Below are positions 14,137-22,264 of a DNA stretch of 35,831 nucleotides, in pieces. The translations under genes were made by a program, and so were the position numbers. A model generated the notes under the pieces. It saw only the letters and a list, made by a program, of their open reading frames with translations, searched no databases and was not told the DNA's origin. The DNA comes from an uncultured Pelagibacteraceae bacterium (GTDB lineage Bacteria > Pseudomonadota > Alphaproteobacteria > Pelagibacterales > Pelagibacteraceae). Numbering within the stretch: position 1 is the stretch's first letter; the number at the start of each line of letters is the position of its first letter. The stretch lies in the NCBI GenBank assembly GCA_902630925.1, contig CACOWO010000008.1, positions 1 through 35,831 of the forward strand, written 5' to 3'.

Positions 14137-14921
14137 TGGCAAATCAATACGATGTATTAGGTAAAGCACCTGGTTTGGAAGAGCTAAATAAGCTGTCTCC
14201 TAGTGATGTACATTTAACTATTAGAGGTCTAAACGCTGGCTATGGAAAAATGGAAATTCTTCATAACTTTGATTTAACTGTTAGCAAAGGCCAATCACTA
14301 TGTTTAATCGGACCAAACGGAGCAGGTAAATCAACGATACTTCACTCTATTTATGGTTTCACAAATATTTTTGATGGAAAAATTGAATTAGATGGAAATG
14401 AAATAACAAAATTGACTCCCGCAGAAAAATTAAGCAAAGTTGGTGTTGCTTACATCTTACAAGATAATTCTGTGTTTCCTGATATGACAGTTGAAGAAAA
14501 TCTTTTAATGGGTGGATATATTAAGGATAAGCAAGACGAAGCATACGAAGAAGCAGAAAGAATATTTCAAAAGTACGATAGATTAAGAAATCGAAGAAAC
14601 CAACCTGCAAAAGTTTTATCAGGTGGTGAAAGAAGATTATTAGAAATTTCAAGAGCACTGGTTATGAAACCTTCAGTTTTATTAGTAGATGAACCATCAA
14701 TCGGTTTGGAACCTAAATACATTAGTATGGTATTTGAAATCTTAGATGATCTTCAAAAAGCAGAAAAGAAAACAATTATCTTAGTAGAACAAAACGCTAA
14801 AAAAGGTTTAGAGTTTGCAGATATCGGATATGTTTTAGTATCAGGTCAAACTGCAATCGCAGGTAAAGGTAATGATTTACTTAAAAATCCAGACGTAGGA
14901 AGATTATTCCTAGGTGGATGA
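14136..14921 (+). CDS. livF: ABC transporter ATPase, LivF type
   Basis: This is the second ATPase of transporter 1, 261 residues long, with an N-terminal extension of about 25 residues before the core (QYDVLGKAPGLEELNKLSPS) that LivF proteins usually lack. Walker A is GPNGAGKST, signature LSGGE, Walker B VLLVDEPSIGLEP and the switch region VEQNAKKGLEFAD. In the last motif, glutamine stands at the usual switch histidine, which is typical of LivF proteins. The stop overlaps azlC by four bases. Confidence 0.92.
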   Translation: MANQYDVLGKAPGLEELNKLSPSDVHLTIRGLNAGYGKMEILHNFDLTVSKGQSLCLIGPNGAGKSTILHSIYGFTNIFDGKIELDGNEITKLTPAEKLSKVGVAYILQDNSVFPDMTVEENLLMGGYIKDKQDEAYEEAERIFQKYDRLRNRRNQPAKVLSGGERRLLEISRALVMKPSVLLVDEPSIGLEPKYISMVFEILDDLQKAEKKTIILVEQNAKKGLEFADIGYVLVSGQTAIAGKGNDLLKNPDVGRLFLGG

Positions 14922-15622
14922 TTAACTTAAAAGTATTTCTTACAGGTCTACAATCTCTAAAAGGTTCTCGAAGTCCAGCTATTCCATTAGCTGCTTGTTT
15001 CATTGCTCTTGGAGCTTTATTAAAAGACGCAGGATTTAATATTCAACAAAGTGCTGCCTCAAGTTTATTTACTTATGCTTTACCTGGTCAATTAGTTATG
15101 GCTGAATCACTTTTAGTTGGAGCATCAATTATAAATATTTTTATAGCTGTATGGTTGGTTAATTTTAGACTTTACCCCATGACAGTTTCCTTATTTCCAT
15201 TACTAGATCATAAGTCACAACCTAAATGGAAATATTATTTATCCTGTCATTTTTTAGCAGTAACCTCCTGGTTAATTGCTAAAGATGGTTATAAAAAAAT
15301 AGATAAAAAACATCGAATAGATTTTTGGATTGGCATAGGAATTGGCACTTGGTCGACAGCAATCTTTATGACCGTGATCGGTTATTTATCTGCGGACTAT
15401 CTCAATAAAAATATGTTAATTGGGCTTGCAATAGTTAACCCAGTTTATTTTTTTTGCATGATGATAGGAGCAATGAAAAATTTGAGTATATCTATTGCTG
15501 TAATTGGAGGAACTGTACTAGGTCCAGTGATTTATTTATTTTCCACAGAATGGGCATTATTATTCGCAGGTCTTATTGCAGGAACTATCGCTTTTTTATT
15601 TGAAGGAAAAAATGGCAAGTAG
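14918..15622 (+). CDS. azlC: AzlC family membrane protein (branched-chain amino acid exporter, large subunit)
   Basis: This 234-residue inner membrane protein has about seven hydrophobic segments. The AzlC block near the N terminus is seen in IPLAACFIALGALLKDAGF and ASSLFTYALPGQLVMAESLL, followed by NFRLYPMTVSLFPLL. AzlC with the small AzlD exports branched-chain amino acids or analogues such as 4-azaleucine. Here it overlaps livF by 4 bases, so an importer and a putative exporter share one mRNA. The ligand is inferred from the family. Confidence 0.88.
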   Translation: MINLKVFLTGLQSLKGSRSPAIPLAACFIALGALLKDAGFNIQQSAASSLFTYALPGQLVMAESLLVGASIINIFIAVWLVNFRLYPMTVSLFPLLDHKSQPKWKYYLSCHFLAVTSWLIAKDGYKKIDKKHRIDFWIGIGIGTWSTAIFMTVIGYLSADYLNKNMLIGLAIVNPVYFFCMMIGAMKNLSISIAVIGGTVLGPVIYLFSTEWALLFAGLIAGTIAFLFEGKNGK

Positions 15623-15938
15623 TCAGATAATAATTCTTGCAATTTTAGTTACATCCGTTGCTACTTTTATCTCTCGTTTTATGGGCGCACTGACTTCTGA
15701 GAAAGTAAGCGTCAACTCTAAAATTTTTAAATGGTTTAACTGTGTGGCTTATTCAACTTTAGCAGCTTTATTAGGAAGAATGATTGTGTTTCCGGCTGGA
15801 GTGCTTGCTGACTCTGATTTAATTATCCGATTGATAGTTTTAATTTCCTGTATCGCTCTATTTATCATGACTAAGAAAAATTTAGTAATTCCAACAATTA
15901 TCTCCGCAGTTCTTTTAGGAGTTTTGACTAACTTTTAA
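15612..15938 (+). CDS. azlD: AzlD family membrane protein (exporter small subunit)
   Basis: This 108-residue protein has about four hydrophobic segments and the AzlD pattern ILVTSVATFISRFMGAL near the start and WFNCVAYSTLAALLGRMIVFPAG in the middle. The frame is open for 12 codons upstream, but I chose the ATG that follows GAAGGAAAA. It gives the normal AzlD N terminus and an 11-base overlap with azlC. The small subunit is required by AzlC in characterised systems. Confidence 0.85.
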   Translation: MASSQIIILAILVTSVATFISRFMGALTSEKVSVNSKIFKWFNCVAYSTLAALLGRMIVFPAGVLADSDLIIRLIVLISCIALFIMTKKNLVIPTIISAVLLGVLTNF

Positions 15939-16021
15939 ATTATGTTAAAATTTTAAAATGGAACCAATTTTATTAGTATTCATAATGTTGTGGATAGCCG
16001 GGACGATAGAATAATTTATTT

Positions 16022-16918
16022 ATGAGTTTTGCAATATCTGATCATCAAAATTCAAAAAGAGTACGTGTTATTAAATTAAAAGAGAGTGATTTAGACAGGT
16101 TAGTATTTCCTTTTAAAAAGCATACTACTTTATCATTAGAGTATAAACCCTTTTCAAGATTTAGTTTAGCCAAAAGTTTAGACGAAGTTTTTGAAAACAA
16201 ATTAAGCAAAACTTTAAATGAGATATTAAATGATCGTAAAACAGGGACTGCAATTATAGAACCTGAAATTAATAATAAAAAATTTGATAAAGACTTTCTT
16301 GTGAAACTATCAACTGGTCTTGCTTATTTAATTGGAAATCCAAACTTTGACTCTATGACAGGTAAATATTACGCACGATTTCATGTAAAGCATCAAGATA
16401 GCAGCGACTCTTACCTTAGGAAAGCATATACGAATTTAGATCTCCATACTGATGGAACTTACGTCAAAGAGAAGACTGATTGGTTGATAATGACTAAAAT
16501 GGAAGAAAATAATGTTAGTGGAGGAGAAAGTGTTATTCTTCATTTAGATGACTGGGAACATTTAAATGACCTAAGCAATGACCCTATTGGGCAACAAAAT
16601 TTTACATGGGGTTCACCAAAAAGTAAGAATGTCGAATATAAAGTTGAACATCCGGTATTTTCAAAAGATAAGAATGGTAAGCCAATTATTTCTTATATTG
16701 ACCAGTTCCCAGAGCCAAAAAATATGCAACAAGGTCTTTTCCTTCAAAAACTTTCTGATGCACTTGAGGAGAGTAAAAATAAAATAAGTTTTCCATTACC
16801 AGTAGGATCAACAATTTTTTCTAATAATTATTTCTGGTTACATGGTAGAAAAGCATTTAAAGAACATTCTGGGTTGTCTAGAGAATTATTGAGAATTAGA
16901 GGAACTTTTTTTCACTAA
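16022..16918 (+). CDS. glaH: CsiD/GlaH family glutarate 2-hydroxylase (Fe(II)/2-oxoglutarate oxygenase)
   Basis: This 298-residue cytoplasmic dioxygenase hydroxylates glutarate to L-2-hydroxyglutarate, with 2-oxoglutarate and O2 as co-substrates. The family blocks are unusually clear: LEYKPFSRFSLAKSLD, PNFDSMTGKYYARFHVKH, DSSDSYLRKAYTNLDLHTDG, GGESVILHLDDWE and FWLHGRKAF. Iron ligands are His142 and Asp144 (HTD) and His274 (WLHGR). A C-terminal arginine in SRELLRIRG would bind 2-oxoglutarate. Length matches CsiD (about 300-325). No lysine-degradation genes (davB, davT, lhgO) lie in this window. It precedes a tripartite transporter whose own promoter sits about 30 bases after this stop. Confidence 0.92.
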   Translation: MSFAISDHQNSKRVRVIKLKESDLDRLVFPFKKHTTLSLEYKPFSRFSLAKSLDEVFENKLSKTLNEILNDRKTGTAIIEPEINNKKFDKDFLVKLSTGLAYLIGNPNFDSMTGKYYARFHVKHQDSSDSYLRKAYTNLDLHTDGTYVKEKTDWLIMTKMEENNVSGGESVILHLDDWEHLNDLSNDPIGQQNFTWGSPKSKNVEYKVEHPVFSKDKNGKPIISYIDQFPEPKNMQQGLFLQKLSDALEESKNKISFPLPVGSTIFSNNYFWLHGRKAFKEHSGLSRELLRIRGTFFH

Positions 16919-16945
16919 TTGTAATCATTCTAAAAATATATGCTG

Positions 16946-17008
16946 TTGACTCTCAATAGTATTTTTATTTTAATAACGTAATTTAATTAATTAACAGAGG
17001 GAAATAAT
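16946..17008 (+). promoter_or_regulatory. Promoter and leader of tctC
   Basis: TTGACT (16946-16951), a 17-base spacer, TTTAAT (16969-16974), then TTAATTAATTAA (16983-16994) and AGAGGGAAATAAT before the ATG. The layout is the same as ahead of the binding-protein genes at 10137 and 26030. Confidence 0.7.
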
Positions 17009-17989
17009 ATGTTTAATAATTTGAAAAAATTAATTAGCTTAGTTTTCGCAACTGTTCTTTTAACTTCAATCTCATCAACTAGTTTCGCAATTGATAAGTT
17101 ACACTTCATTATCGGTGGTGGTGCTGGTGGTGGATGGGATGGAACTGCTAGAGGAACTGGCGAAGCTTTAACTAAAGCTGGTTTTCTAAAAAGTGCTTCA
17201 TATGAAAATATGTCAGGTGGTGGCGGAGGAAAAGCTCTATCTTACATAATCAATTCGAAGCCTGAGGGAACTGTACTAGTTCAATCAACACCTCTAGTGT
17301 TAAGATCAATCACTAGACACAAAGGTTATGTTAAAGGATCTGGCGTACTATCTTATAAAGATGTTAAGCCAATTGCTGGTGTAATCGGTGATTACGGTGC
17401 AATCGCAGTTGCTAAAAACTCACCATACAAAAACTTTAAAGATGTAGTGGATGCTTATAAAAAAAACCCTAAGTCAGTTAAAATGGCCGGTGGTTCTGTA
17501 AGAGGAAGCATGGACCATTTAATTGGTGCACTTGCATTTCAAGAAGCTGGCGCAAATCCTAACGATGTAGTTTACGTACCTTACGATGCTGGTGGTAAAG
17601 CTTTAGCTGGACTTCTATCAGGAGAAACTCAAATTCTCTCAACTGGTTTGGGAGAAGTAATGGGCGCTAGAGACCAAGTAAGAATTATTGGTATTACAGC
17701 TCCTAAAAGAGTAGGTGACGCTCCAGAAGTTCCAACTCTAAAAGAACAAGGATACGATGTTCAGTTTGTTAACTGGAGAGGTTTCTTTGCTCCTAAGAGC
17801 ATGTCAAGTTCAGATGTCAAGAAGATCGAAAAAATGTTAGGCGATGTTCAAAAAACTCCTGAATGGGAAGCAGTAAGAAAAAGAAACGCTTGGGTAAATA
17901 TTTATAATCCAGGACGTAAGTTTGACAGTTTTTTAAAAGGTCAAACAAAAGAAATGACAAAGTTAATGAAAAAACTAGGTGTTATCTAG
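17009..17989 (+). CDS. tctC: Tripartite tricarboxylate transporter substrate-binding protein
   Basis: This 326-residue exported protein of the TctC/Bug family has a signal peptide ending near TSFA (residue 27). The mature protein opens with LHFIIGGGAGGGWDGTARG, the glycine-rich ligand loop that matches VPxxAGGGxDxxAR in the family. VYVPYDAGGKALAGLLSGET is the second ligand-binding segment. PTLKEQGYDVQFVNWRGFFAP is the late conserved block. Bug proteins bind carboxylates (citrate, C4-C6 dicarboxylates, aromatic acids and others). Adjacency to glaH suggests a C5 dicarboxylate, but this is an inference. Confidence 0.92.
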   Translation: MFNNLKKLISLVFATVLLTSISSTSFAIDKLHFIIGGGAGGGWDGTARGTGEALTKAGFLKSASYENMSGGGGGKALSYIINSKPEGTVLVQSTPLVLRSITRHKGYVKGSGVLSYKDVKPIAGVIGDYGAIAVAKNSPYKNFKDVVDAYKKNPKSVKMAGGSVRGSMDHLIGALAFQEAGANPNDVVYVPYDAGGKALAGLLSGETQILSTGLGEVMGARDQVRIIGITAPKRVGDAPEVPTLKEQGYDVQFVNWRGFFAPKSMSSSDVKKIEKMLGDVQKTPEWEAVRKRNAWVNIYNPGRKFDSFLKGQTKEMTKLMKKLGVI

Positions 17990-18005
17990 TTGTTTAACTT
18001 GAATT

Positions 18006-18050
18006 AAGAGCAGTGAAAATTAGTCCATCAAAATTAATTTCACTGCTCTT
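18006..18050 (+). promoter_or_regulatory. Perfect 13-bp hairpin over the tctB ribosome binding site and start codon
   Basis: AAGAGCAGTGAAA (18006-18018) is exactly complementary to TTTCACTGCTCTT (18038-18050), with a 19-base loop. The left arm contains the AAGAG ribosome binding site and the GTG start of tctB. The right arm is inside the coding region. No T tract follows, so it is more likely a translation block or a 3'-end stabiliser for tctC than a terminator. Confidence 0.75.
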
Positions 18051-18483
18051 CTTCATCTTCTCGGGTTATTATTTATATACAGCTTATCAAATACAAGTCT
18101 TTGCTTTTGACGAAAATGCACCATTTAATGCGAAGACTTTTCCAATTTATCTAGGTTTCGCTGGGTTAGTTTTTTCAGCACTCTATACTATTTTACCGGA
18201 GGCAAATCCAACTAACGTAGATTTAAAAGTTTTAGATTACAAAAAAACAATTGGTTTAGTTATTTTGATGATTTTATACGGCTTAACTATTCTTAGAGCT
18301 GGATATTTTCTTTCAACTTCAATTTTTTTAGTTGCCTCCTATATTATTTTAGGAGAAAGAAAATGGATTTGGATATTTATTTTATCTTTCCCTTTCGTTG
18401 CAATATTTATGTATCTCCTTCATGGATTGTTAAATATCTATCTGCGTGATCCTTTCTTAAAATATATAGGAATAATGGGATGA
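18013..18483 (+). CDS. tctB: Tripartite tricarboxylate transporter small membrane subunit
   Basis: This 156-residue protein has four hydrophobic segments, the standard TctB size and pattern, with short loops (FDENAPFNAKTFPIYLG after the first helix). It starts with GTG, the only start giving a normal N terminus. The start codon and its weak AAGAG site are buried in a perfect hairpin. The stop overlaps tctA by four bases (ATGA), so tctA translation probably depends on tctB. TctB and TctA form the membrane part of a secondary, cation-driven carboxylate importer. Confidence 0.88.
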   Translation: MKISPSKLISLLFFIFSGYYLYTAYQIQVFAFDENAPFNAKTFPIYLGFAGLVFSALYTILPEANPTNVDLKVLDYKKTIGLVILMILYGLTILRAGYFLSTSIFLVASYIILGERKWIWIFILSFPFVAIFMYLLHGLLNIYLRDPFLKYIGIMG

Positions 18484-19982
18484 TTGAGGGAATACTCATA
18501 GGATTACAGACAGCTTTATCATTCAAAAATTTAATGATGGTCATGATTGGTTGTTTCTCTGGGACTATTATCGGAATGCTGCCTGGTCTTGGTCCAATGA
18601 CTGCAATTGCGTTAATGATACCAATTACCTATGGTTTTGATCCATCAACAGGATTAATTTTGATGGCAGGAGTTTATTATGGAGCAGTTTTTGGCGGATC
18701 AACCTCTTCGATTTTAATAAATGCACCTGGTGTTCCAGGAACTGTAGCTACATCTTTCGATGGTTATCCTATGGCACAACAAGGTAAAGCAGGTAAAGCT
18801 TTAGCTATTGCCGCTTACAGCTCTTTTGCAGGTGGAACAATATCGGCAATTTTTTTATTAATCGCTGCACCAAGTCTATCTTTAGTAAGTTTATCTTTTA
18901 GATCACCAGATTATTTTGGTTTAATGATCCTTGGTTTAACAGCTGTTGCTGCATTTTCGTCGAAGGGAAACTTTTTAAAAGCTATGATGATGGTTGTTCT
19001 GGGGTTAATGTTAGCAAGTGTTGGTCAGGATACCCTTTCTGATATACCTAGATTTACTTTTGATAATATGAACTTATCAGATGGAATAAGTTTCGTATTA
19101 GTTGTTATGGCTACTTTTGCAATGAGTGAAGCTTTAACGATTATTTTTAAAGCAAACGATCCAACAAAAGCGGCAAAACAAATTTCATTATCTCAATTAG
19201 GATCTATAAAACTTGATAAAGATGAGACTAAAAAAATGGTGACTACAATTCCTAGATCATCAGTTTTAGGATTTATAATTGGAGTGCTACCTGGCGCGGG
19301 CGCAACTATTGCTTCTTTTTTAGCTTACGGGATGGAAAGAAATTTTGTTAATGATGAAGAAAAACAAAAATTTGGTAAAGGAAGTGTAAATGGTATAGCT
19401 GCTCCGGAAACTGCTAATAATGCAGCATGCTCTGGATCATTTGTACCTTTGCTTACATTAGGGATACCAGGTAGTGGTACCACAGCTGTAATGCTTGGAG
19501 CTTTGTTAGGATTTGGTATTCAACCTGGACCAAGATTATATCAAACCAATCCTGAGATTTTTTGGTCTGTAATTATGTCAATGTACATTGGAATGGTAGT
19601 TCTCTTAATTCTCAATCTTCCTTTAATTCCTTATATTGCTAGAGTTTTGGCAACACCAAGAACTTTTTTAATTCCATTAATTTTATTTTTCTCCTTAACT
19701 GGAGTCTATTTAATGTCTTTCAATAACTTTGATATTTATATGATGATTGGGATTGCAGTAGTGGCAACAATTCTTCGCTTATATGACTTTCCAATGCCCC
19801 CACTAATCCTTGCCTTTGTATTAGGAGGTTTAATGGAAGAAAATTTAAGAAGGTCCTTACTTATTAGCGATGGATCTTGGTCATTTATGTGGGATAGGCC
19901 ATTAACAATAATAATAATGTTAACAATAATATTTATTGTTGGATGGCAAATTTATAAAAGCTTTTTTAAAAAAAAATTATAA
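18480..19982 (+). CDS. tctA: Tripartite tricarboxylate transporter large membrane subunit
   Basis: This 500-residue integral membrane protein has about twelve hydrophobic segments and the two conserved internal repeats of TctA, GMLPGLGPMTAIALMIPIT near residue 35 and GVLPGAGATIASFLAYG near residue 265. The PGVPGTVATSFDGYPMAQQG loop, GKGSVNGIAAPETANNAA and PLLTLGIPGSGTTAVMLG are also present. All match the family closely at normal length. It forms the transport channel. Its end overlaps the convergent DoxX gene by 6 bases. Confidence 0.95.
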   Translation: MIEGILIGLQTALSFKNLMMVMIGCFSGTIIGMLPGLGPMTAIALMIPITYGFDPSTGLILMAGVYYGAVFGGSTSSILINAPGVPGTVATSFDGYPMAQQGKAGKALAIAAYSSFAGGTISAIFLLIAAPSLSLVSLSFRSPDYFGLMILGLTAVAAFSSKGNFLKAMMMVVLGLMLASVGQDTLSDIPRFTFDNMNLSDGISFVLVVMATFAMSEALTIIFKANDPTKAAKQISLSQLGSIKLDKDETKKMVTTIPRSSVLGFIIGVLPGAGATIASFLAYGMERNFVNDEEKQKFGKGSVNGIAAPETANNAACSGSFVPLLTLGIPGSGTTAVMLGALLGFGIQPGPRLYQTNPEIFWSVIMSMYIGMVVLLILNLPLIPYIARVLATPRTFLIPLILFFSLTGVYLMSFNNFDIYMMIGIAVVATILRLYDFPMPPLILAFVLGGLMEENLRRSLLISDGSWSFMWDRPLTIIIMLTIIFIVGWQIYKSFFKKKL

Positions 19983-20363
19983 TCTAACGTATTTCTTTTC
20001 TCTATCTACAGACCAATCTCTTGTTCCATTTGCTACGATAAATAAAAATCCACCAGCTAATCCTAAGTTTTTAAGGAATGCGATAGTTTGCATCTGATCA
20101 ACAAAATCGAAGTGAAATAAAAATGCAGTTGCTATACAGAAAATTGCAAGAAGACTTGCAGAAATTCTAGCTTTATATCCGATTATGACAAATAAAGGTA
20201 AAATTATTTCAACCGCTATAGTTGGATATAATAAAAACCCGGGTATTCCAAACCCTTCCATCCAGCTCATTGTACCATCGATACTAAATATCTTATTGTA
20301 AGCAGAGATCAAAAATAGAGCAGAGATCAAAATTCTTCCAATAAGGTCAATTATATTTGCCAT
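19977..20363 (-). CDS. DoxX family membrane protein
   Basis: This 128-residue protein has four hydrophobic segments. The DoxX opening is IGRILISALFLISAYNKI, followed by GFGIPGFLLYPTIAVEIILPLFVIIGY, and a polar stretch near the end that ends ANGTRDWSVD. DoxX-like proteins are small membrane proteins of varied or unknown role, sometimes linked to quinone or thiosulfate oxidation or to oxidative stress. Nothing here settles which. It is separated from the AbrB-type gene upstream by about 50 bases. Confidence 0.85.
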   Translation of the reverse strand: MANIIDLIGRILISALFLISAYNKIFSIDGTMSWMEGFGIPGFLLYPTIAVEIILPLFVIIGYKARISASLLAIFCIATAFLFHFDFVDQMQTIAFLKNLGLAGGFLFIVANGTRDWSVDREKKYVRL

Positions 20364-20414
20364 ATAAATTTGTACTTAATTGAACAATATGAGTCAAAAA
20401 AAGAGGAGTTTAAT

Positions 20415-21494
20415 TTAGGCTTTTTTTGAAATAATTTTCAATATTAATGGAACTGCAAACAAAATCATAAGTAATCTTATTATGTGATGAAAAGAAACAA
20501 ACTCGGGATCTAGATCGAAGAAAATAGCTATTACTGCAACTTCATAAATTCCCCCTGGACAATAAGATAGCAGTAAAGTAAAGAAGTTTTTGTCGATTAC
20601 TAGCCCCGCAACAACTGCTGCAGCAACACCTAATATTACCAATAAGAAAGTTGCTACAAAACTATGTAAAGCGTTTCTTCCTATCTCACCAAATGTCTTA
20701 TCAGCAAATCTACAGCCTACTGAGGAACCTAAAATTAATAAACAATAATCAATAATGTCAGGAGAAATTTGATAACTTGCAACTTCTGTGATTTGTAGTA
20801 AACCGCTTGCTACCAAAGTTCCCGTCAACAGAGCAGCTGGAACTTTTATCTTTTCAAATAAAAAAATCAAAATTATTGAAGATAAAATTAAAATCATTAA
20901 GTGAAATAAATTTTGATTTGTGATTATTTCTTCAGAAATATTTACGCTACCTACATCGTAAAAACTATTTACGATAAAAGGAAAGAATGTAATTATTATG
21001 ATTAATCTTATTAGATGAGAAGTTGCTACTTGGCTTAAGTCTGTTTTTGCATCTTCAGCTAATATCATCAGTGGTCCTAACGCACCCGGGGCTGCTGAAA
21101 AAATAGATGTTTTTTTCTCATATTTAGAAAACTTTTCCAAATATTTTGAAACGATAAGCACACTTAGTATTATGTAAATTAACATAATAAAAGAGGTCCA
21201 TATCCAATCCTGCATTTGACCGAATAAATCTTTGTCTATATAATTACCAATATAAAGACCAAGAATTATTAATATAGAAGACAATACCAACCTTGGCATT
21301 TTAGTTTTAAGACCCAATAATGAAGCCAAAGAAGTTATTAGCATTGGCCCCAAGAACCAAGCTAAAGGAATATTAAAATACTCAGCTATTATAGCGCTTG
21401 GTATAGATATTACGATGACAGATATAAACGGTATTGAAAATATCTGTTTAAAATTTTCTTTATTAAAAGGAATAGCTTGGTTATTCTGCATCAT
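20415..21494 (-). CDS. AbrB family membrane protein (putative regulator or transporter)
   Basis: This 359-residue polytopic membrane protein has about ten hydrophobic segments. It shows the AbrB-type duplication, with a PLAWFLGPMLITSLASLLG block in the first half and a related KVPAALLTGTLVASGLLQI block in the second. FSAAPGALGPLMILAEDAKTD and SYCPGGIYEVAVIAIFFDLDPEFVSFHHIIRL are typical and correspond to each other in the two repeats. The family includes E. coli AbrB and proteins once named ammonia monooxygenase; its transport role is not established. Two adjacent ATGs mark the start, only two bases from the ATG of the divergent gene, so its promoter must lie inside that neighbour. Confidence 0.85.
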   Translation of the reverse strand: MMQNNQAIPFNKENFKQIFSIPFISVIVISIPSAIIAEYFNIPLAWFLGPMLITSLASLLGLKTKMPRLVLSSILIILGLYIGNYIDKDLFGQMQDWIWTSFIMLIYIILSVLIVSKYLEKFSKYEKKTSIFSAAPGALGPLMILAEDAKTDLSQVATSHLIRLIIIITFFPFIVNSFYDVGSVNISEEIITNQNLFHLMILILSSIILIFLFEKIKVPAALLTGTLVASGLLQITEVASYQISPDIIDYCLLILGSSVGCRFADKTFGEIGRNALHSFVATFLLVILGVAAAVVAGLVIDKNFFTLLLSYCPGGIYEVAVIAIFFDLDPEFVSFHHIIRLLMILFAVPLILKIISKKA

Positions 21495-21496
21495 TC

Positions 21497-22261
21497 ATGA
21501 TTTTAGGATTTATAGGAACTGGTAAAATTTCATCATCAATTATTTTTGGTATTTTTAAATCAAAGTTAAAAATTAAGAGAATTTATATATCTTCAAGAAA
21601 TAGAAACATAGCTAAAAAACTATCTAAAAGTTACAGCAAAATAAAAGTATTAAACAATAATCAAGAAATAATAGATAAATCTACTGTAATATTATTAGGT
21701 GTTACACCTAATGTCGGTAATAAAATTTTAACTAAATTAAAATTTTCAAAAAATAAAAAAATAATAAGTCTTATTTCAACTATCAATTTAGATAAACTTA
21801 AAAAAATCACAAAAAATAAAAATATCGTACGAGCTATACCTTTACCTCCAATTGAAATTAAAAAAGGACCAGTTATTGTTTGTCCACCAAGTAAATTTGC
21901 TAAGAATATTTTTAAACATTTAGGACAAGTTCTAGAACTAAGAAATGAAAAACTAAGCTATAAGTTTTGGTCAACCGCTTCTTTAATGGCAACATACTAT
22001 GAATTACTTAATACAAGTTCTAAATGGTTATGTAAAAAAGGTATTAATAAAAAACTAGCTAATACATATGTAGCTGAATTATTTTTAGCATTAAGTCAGG
22101 ATGCTTTAAATAAATCATCTCAAGGGTTTAAAAAACTTGTAGCGGACTCGCAGACCCCAAAAGGCCTAAATATGCAGGTTCTTAATGAATTGAAAAAAGG
22201 AAAATTCTTTACTAAGTTCACCAAAGCTCTTGAAAATGTAAATAGAAGAGTAAGTAAGTAA
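21497..22261 (+). CDS. Pyrroline-5-carboxylate reductase-like NAD(P)-dependent enzyme
   Basis: This 254-residue protein has an N-terminal Rossmann segment (MILGFIGTGKISSSIIFGIF), the ProC-type SSRNRNIAKKLSK and VILLGVTPNVG segments and AIPLPPIEI (ProC proteins usually have RAMPNTP). A helical C-terminal dimerisation domain contains LVADSQTPKGLNMQVLNEL, the counterpart of the ProC VTSPGGTTxxAL block, where the conserved PGG is altered to PKG. The fold is ProC, but several key positions differ and the protein is very rich in lysine. It may reduce pyrroline-5-carboxylate or a related imine. It is the first gene of the unit leading into livHMGF 2, three bases before livH. Confidence 0.75.
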   Translation: MILGFIGTGKISSSIIFGIFKSKLKIKRIYISSRNRNIAKKLSKSYSKIKVLNNNQEIIDKSTVILLGVTPNVGNKILTKLKFSKNKKIISLISTINLDKLKKITKNKNIVRAIPLPPIEIKKGPVIVCPPSKFAKNIFKHLGQVLELRNEKLSYKFWSTASLMATYYELLNTSSKWLCKKGINKKLANTYVAELFLALSQDALNKSSQGFKKLVADSQTPKGLNMQVLNELKKGKFFTKFTKALENVNRRVSK

Positions 22262-22264
22262 ATC

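Noticed and set aside
15958..16014. Possible 18-codon hydrophobic peptide (MEPILLVFIMLW...) between azlD and glaH
   Set aside because: It looks like a single membrane segment, but there is no ribosome binding site, and AT-rich sequence makes such ORFs common. Kept out of the feature list.
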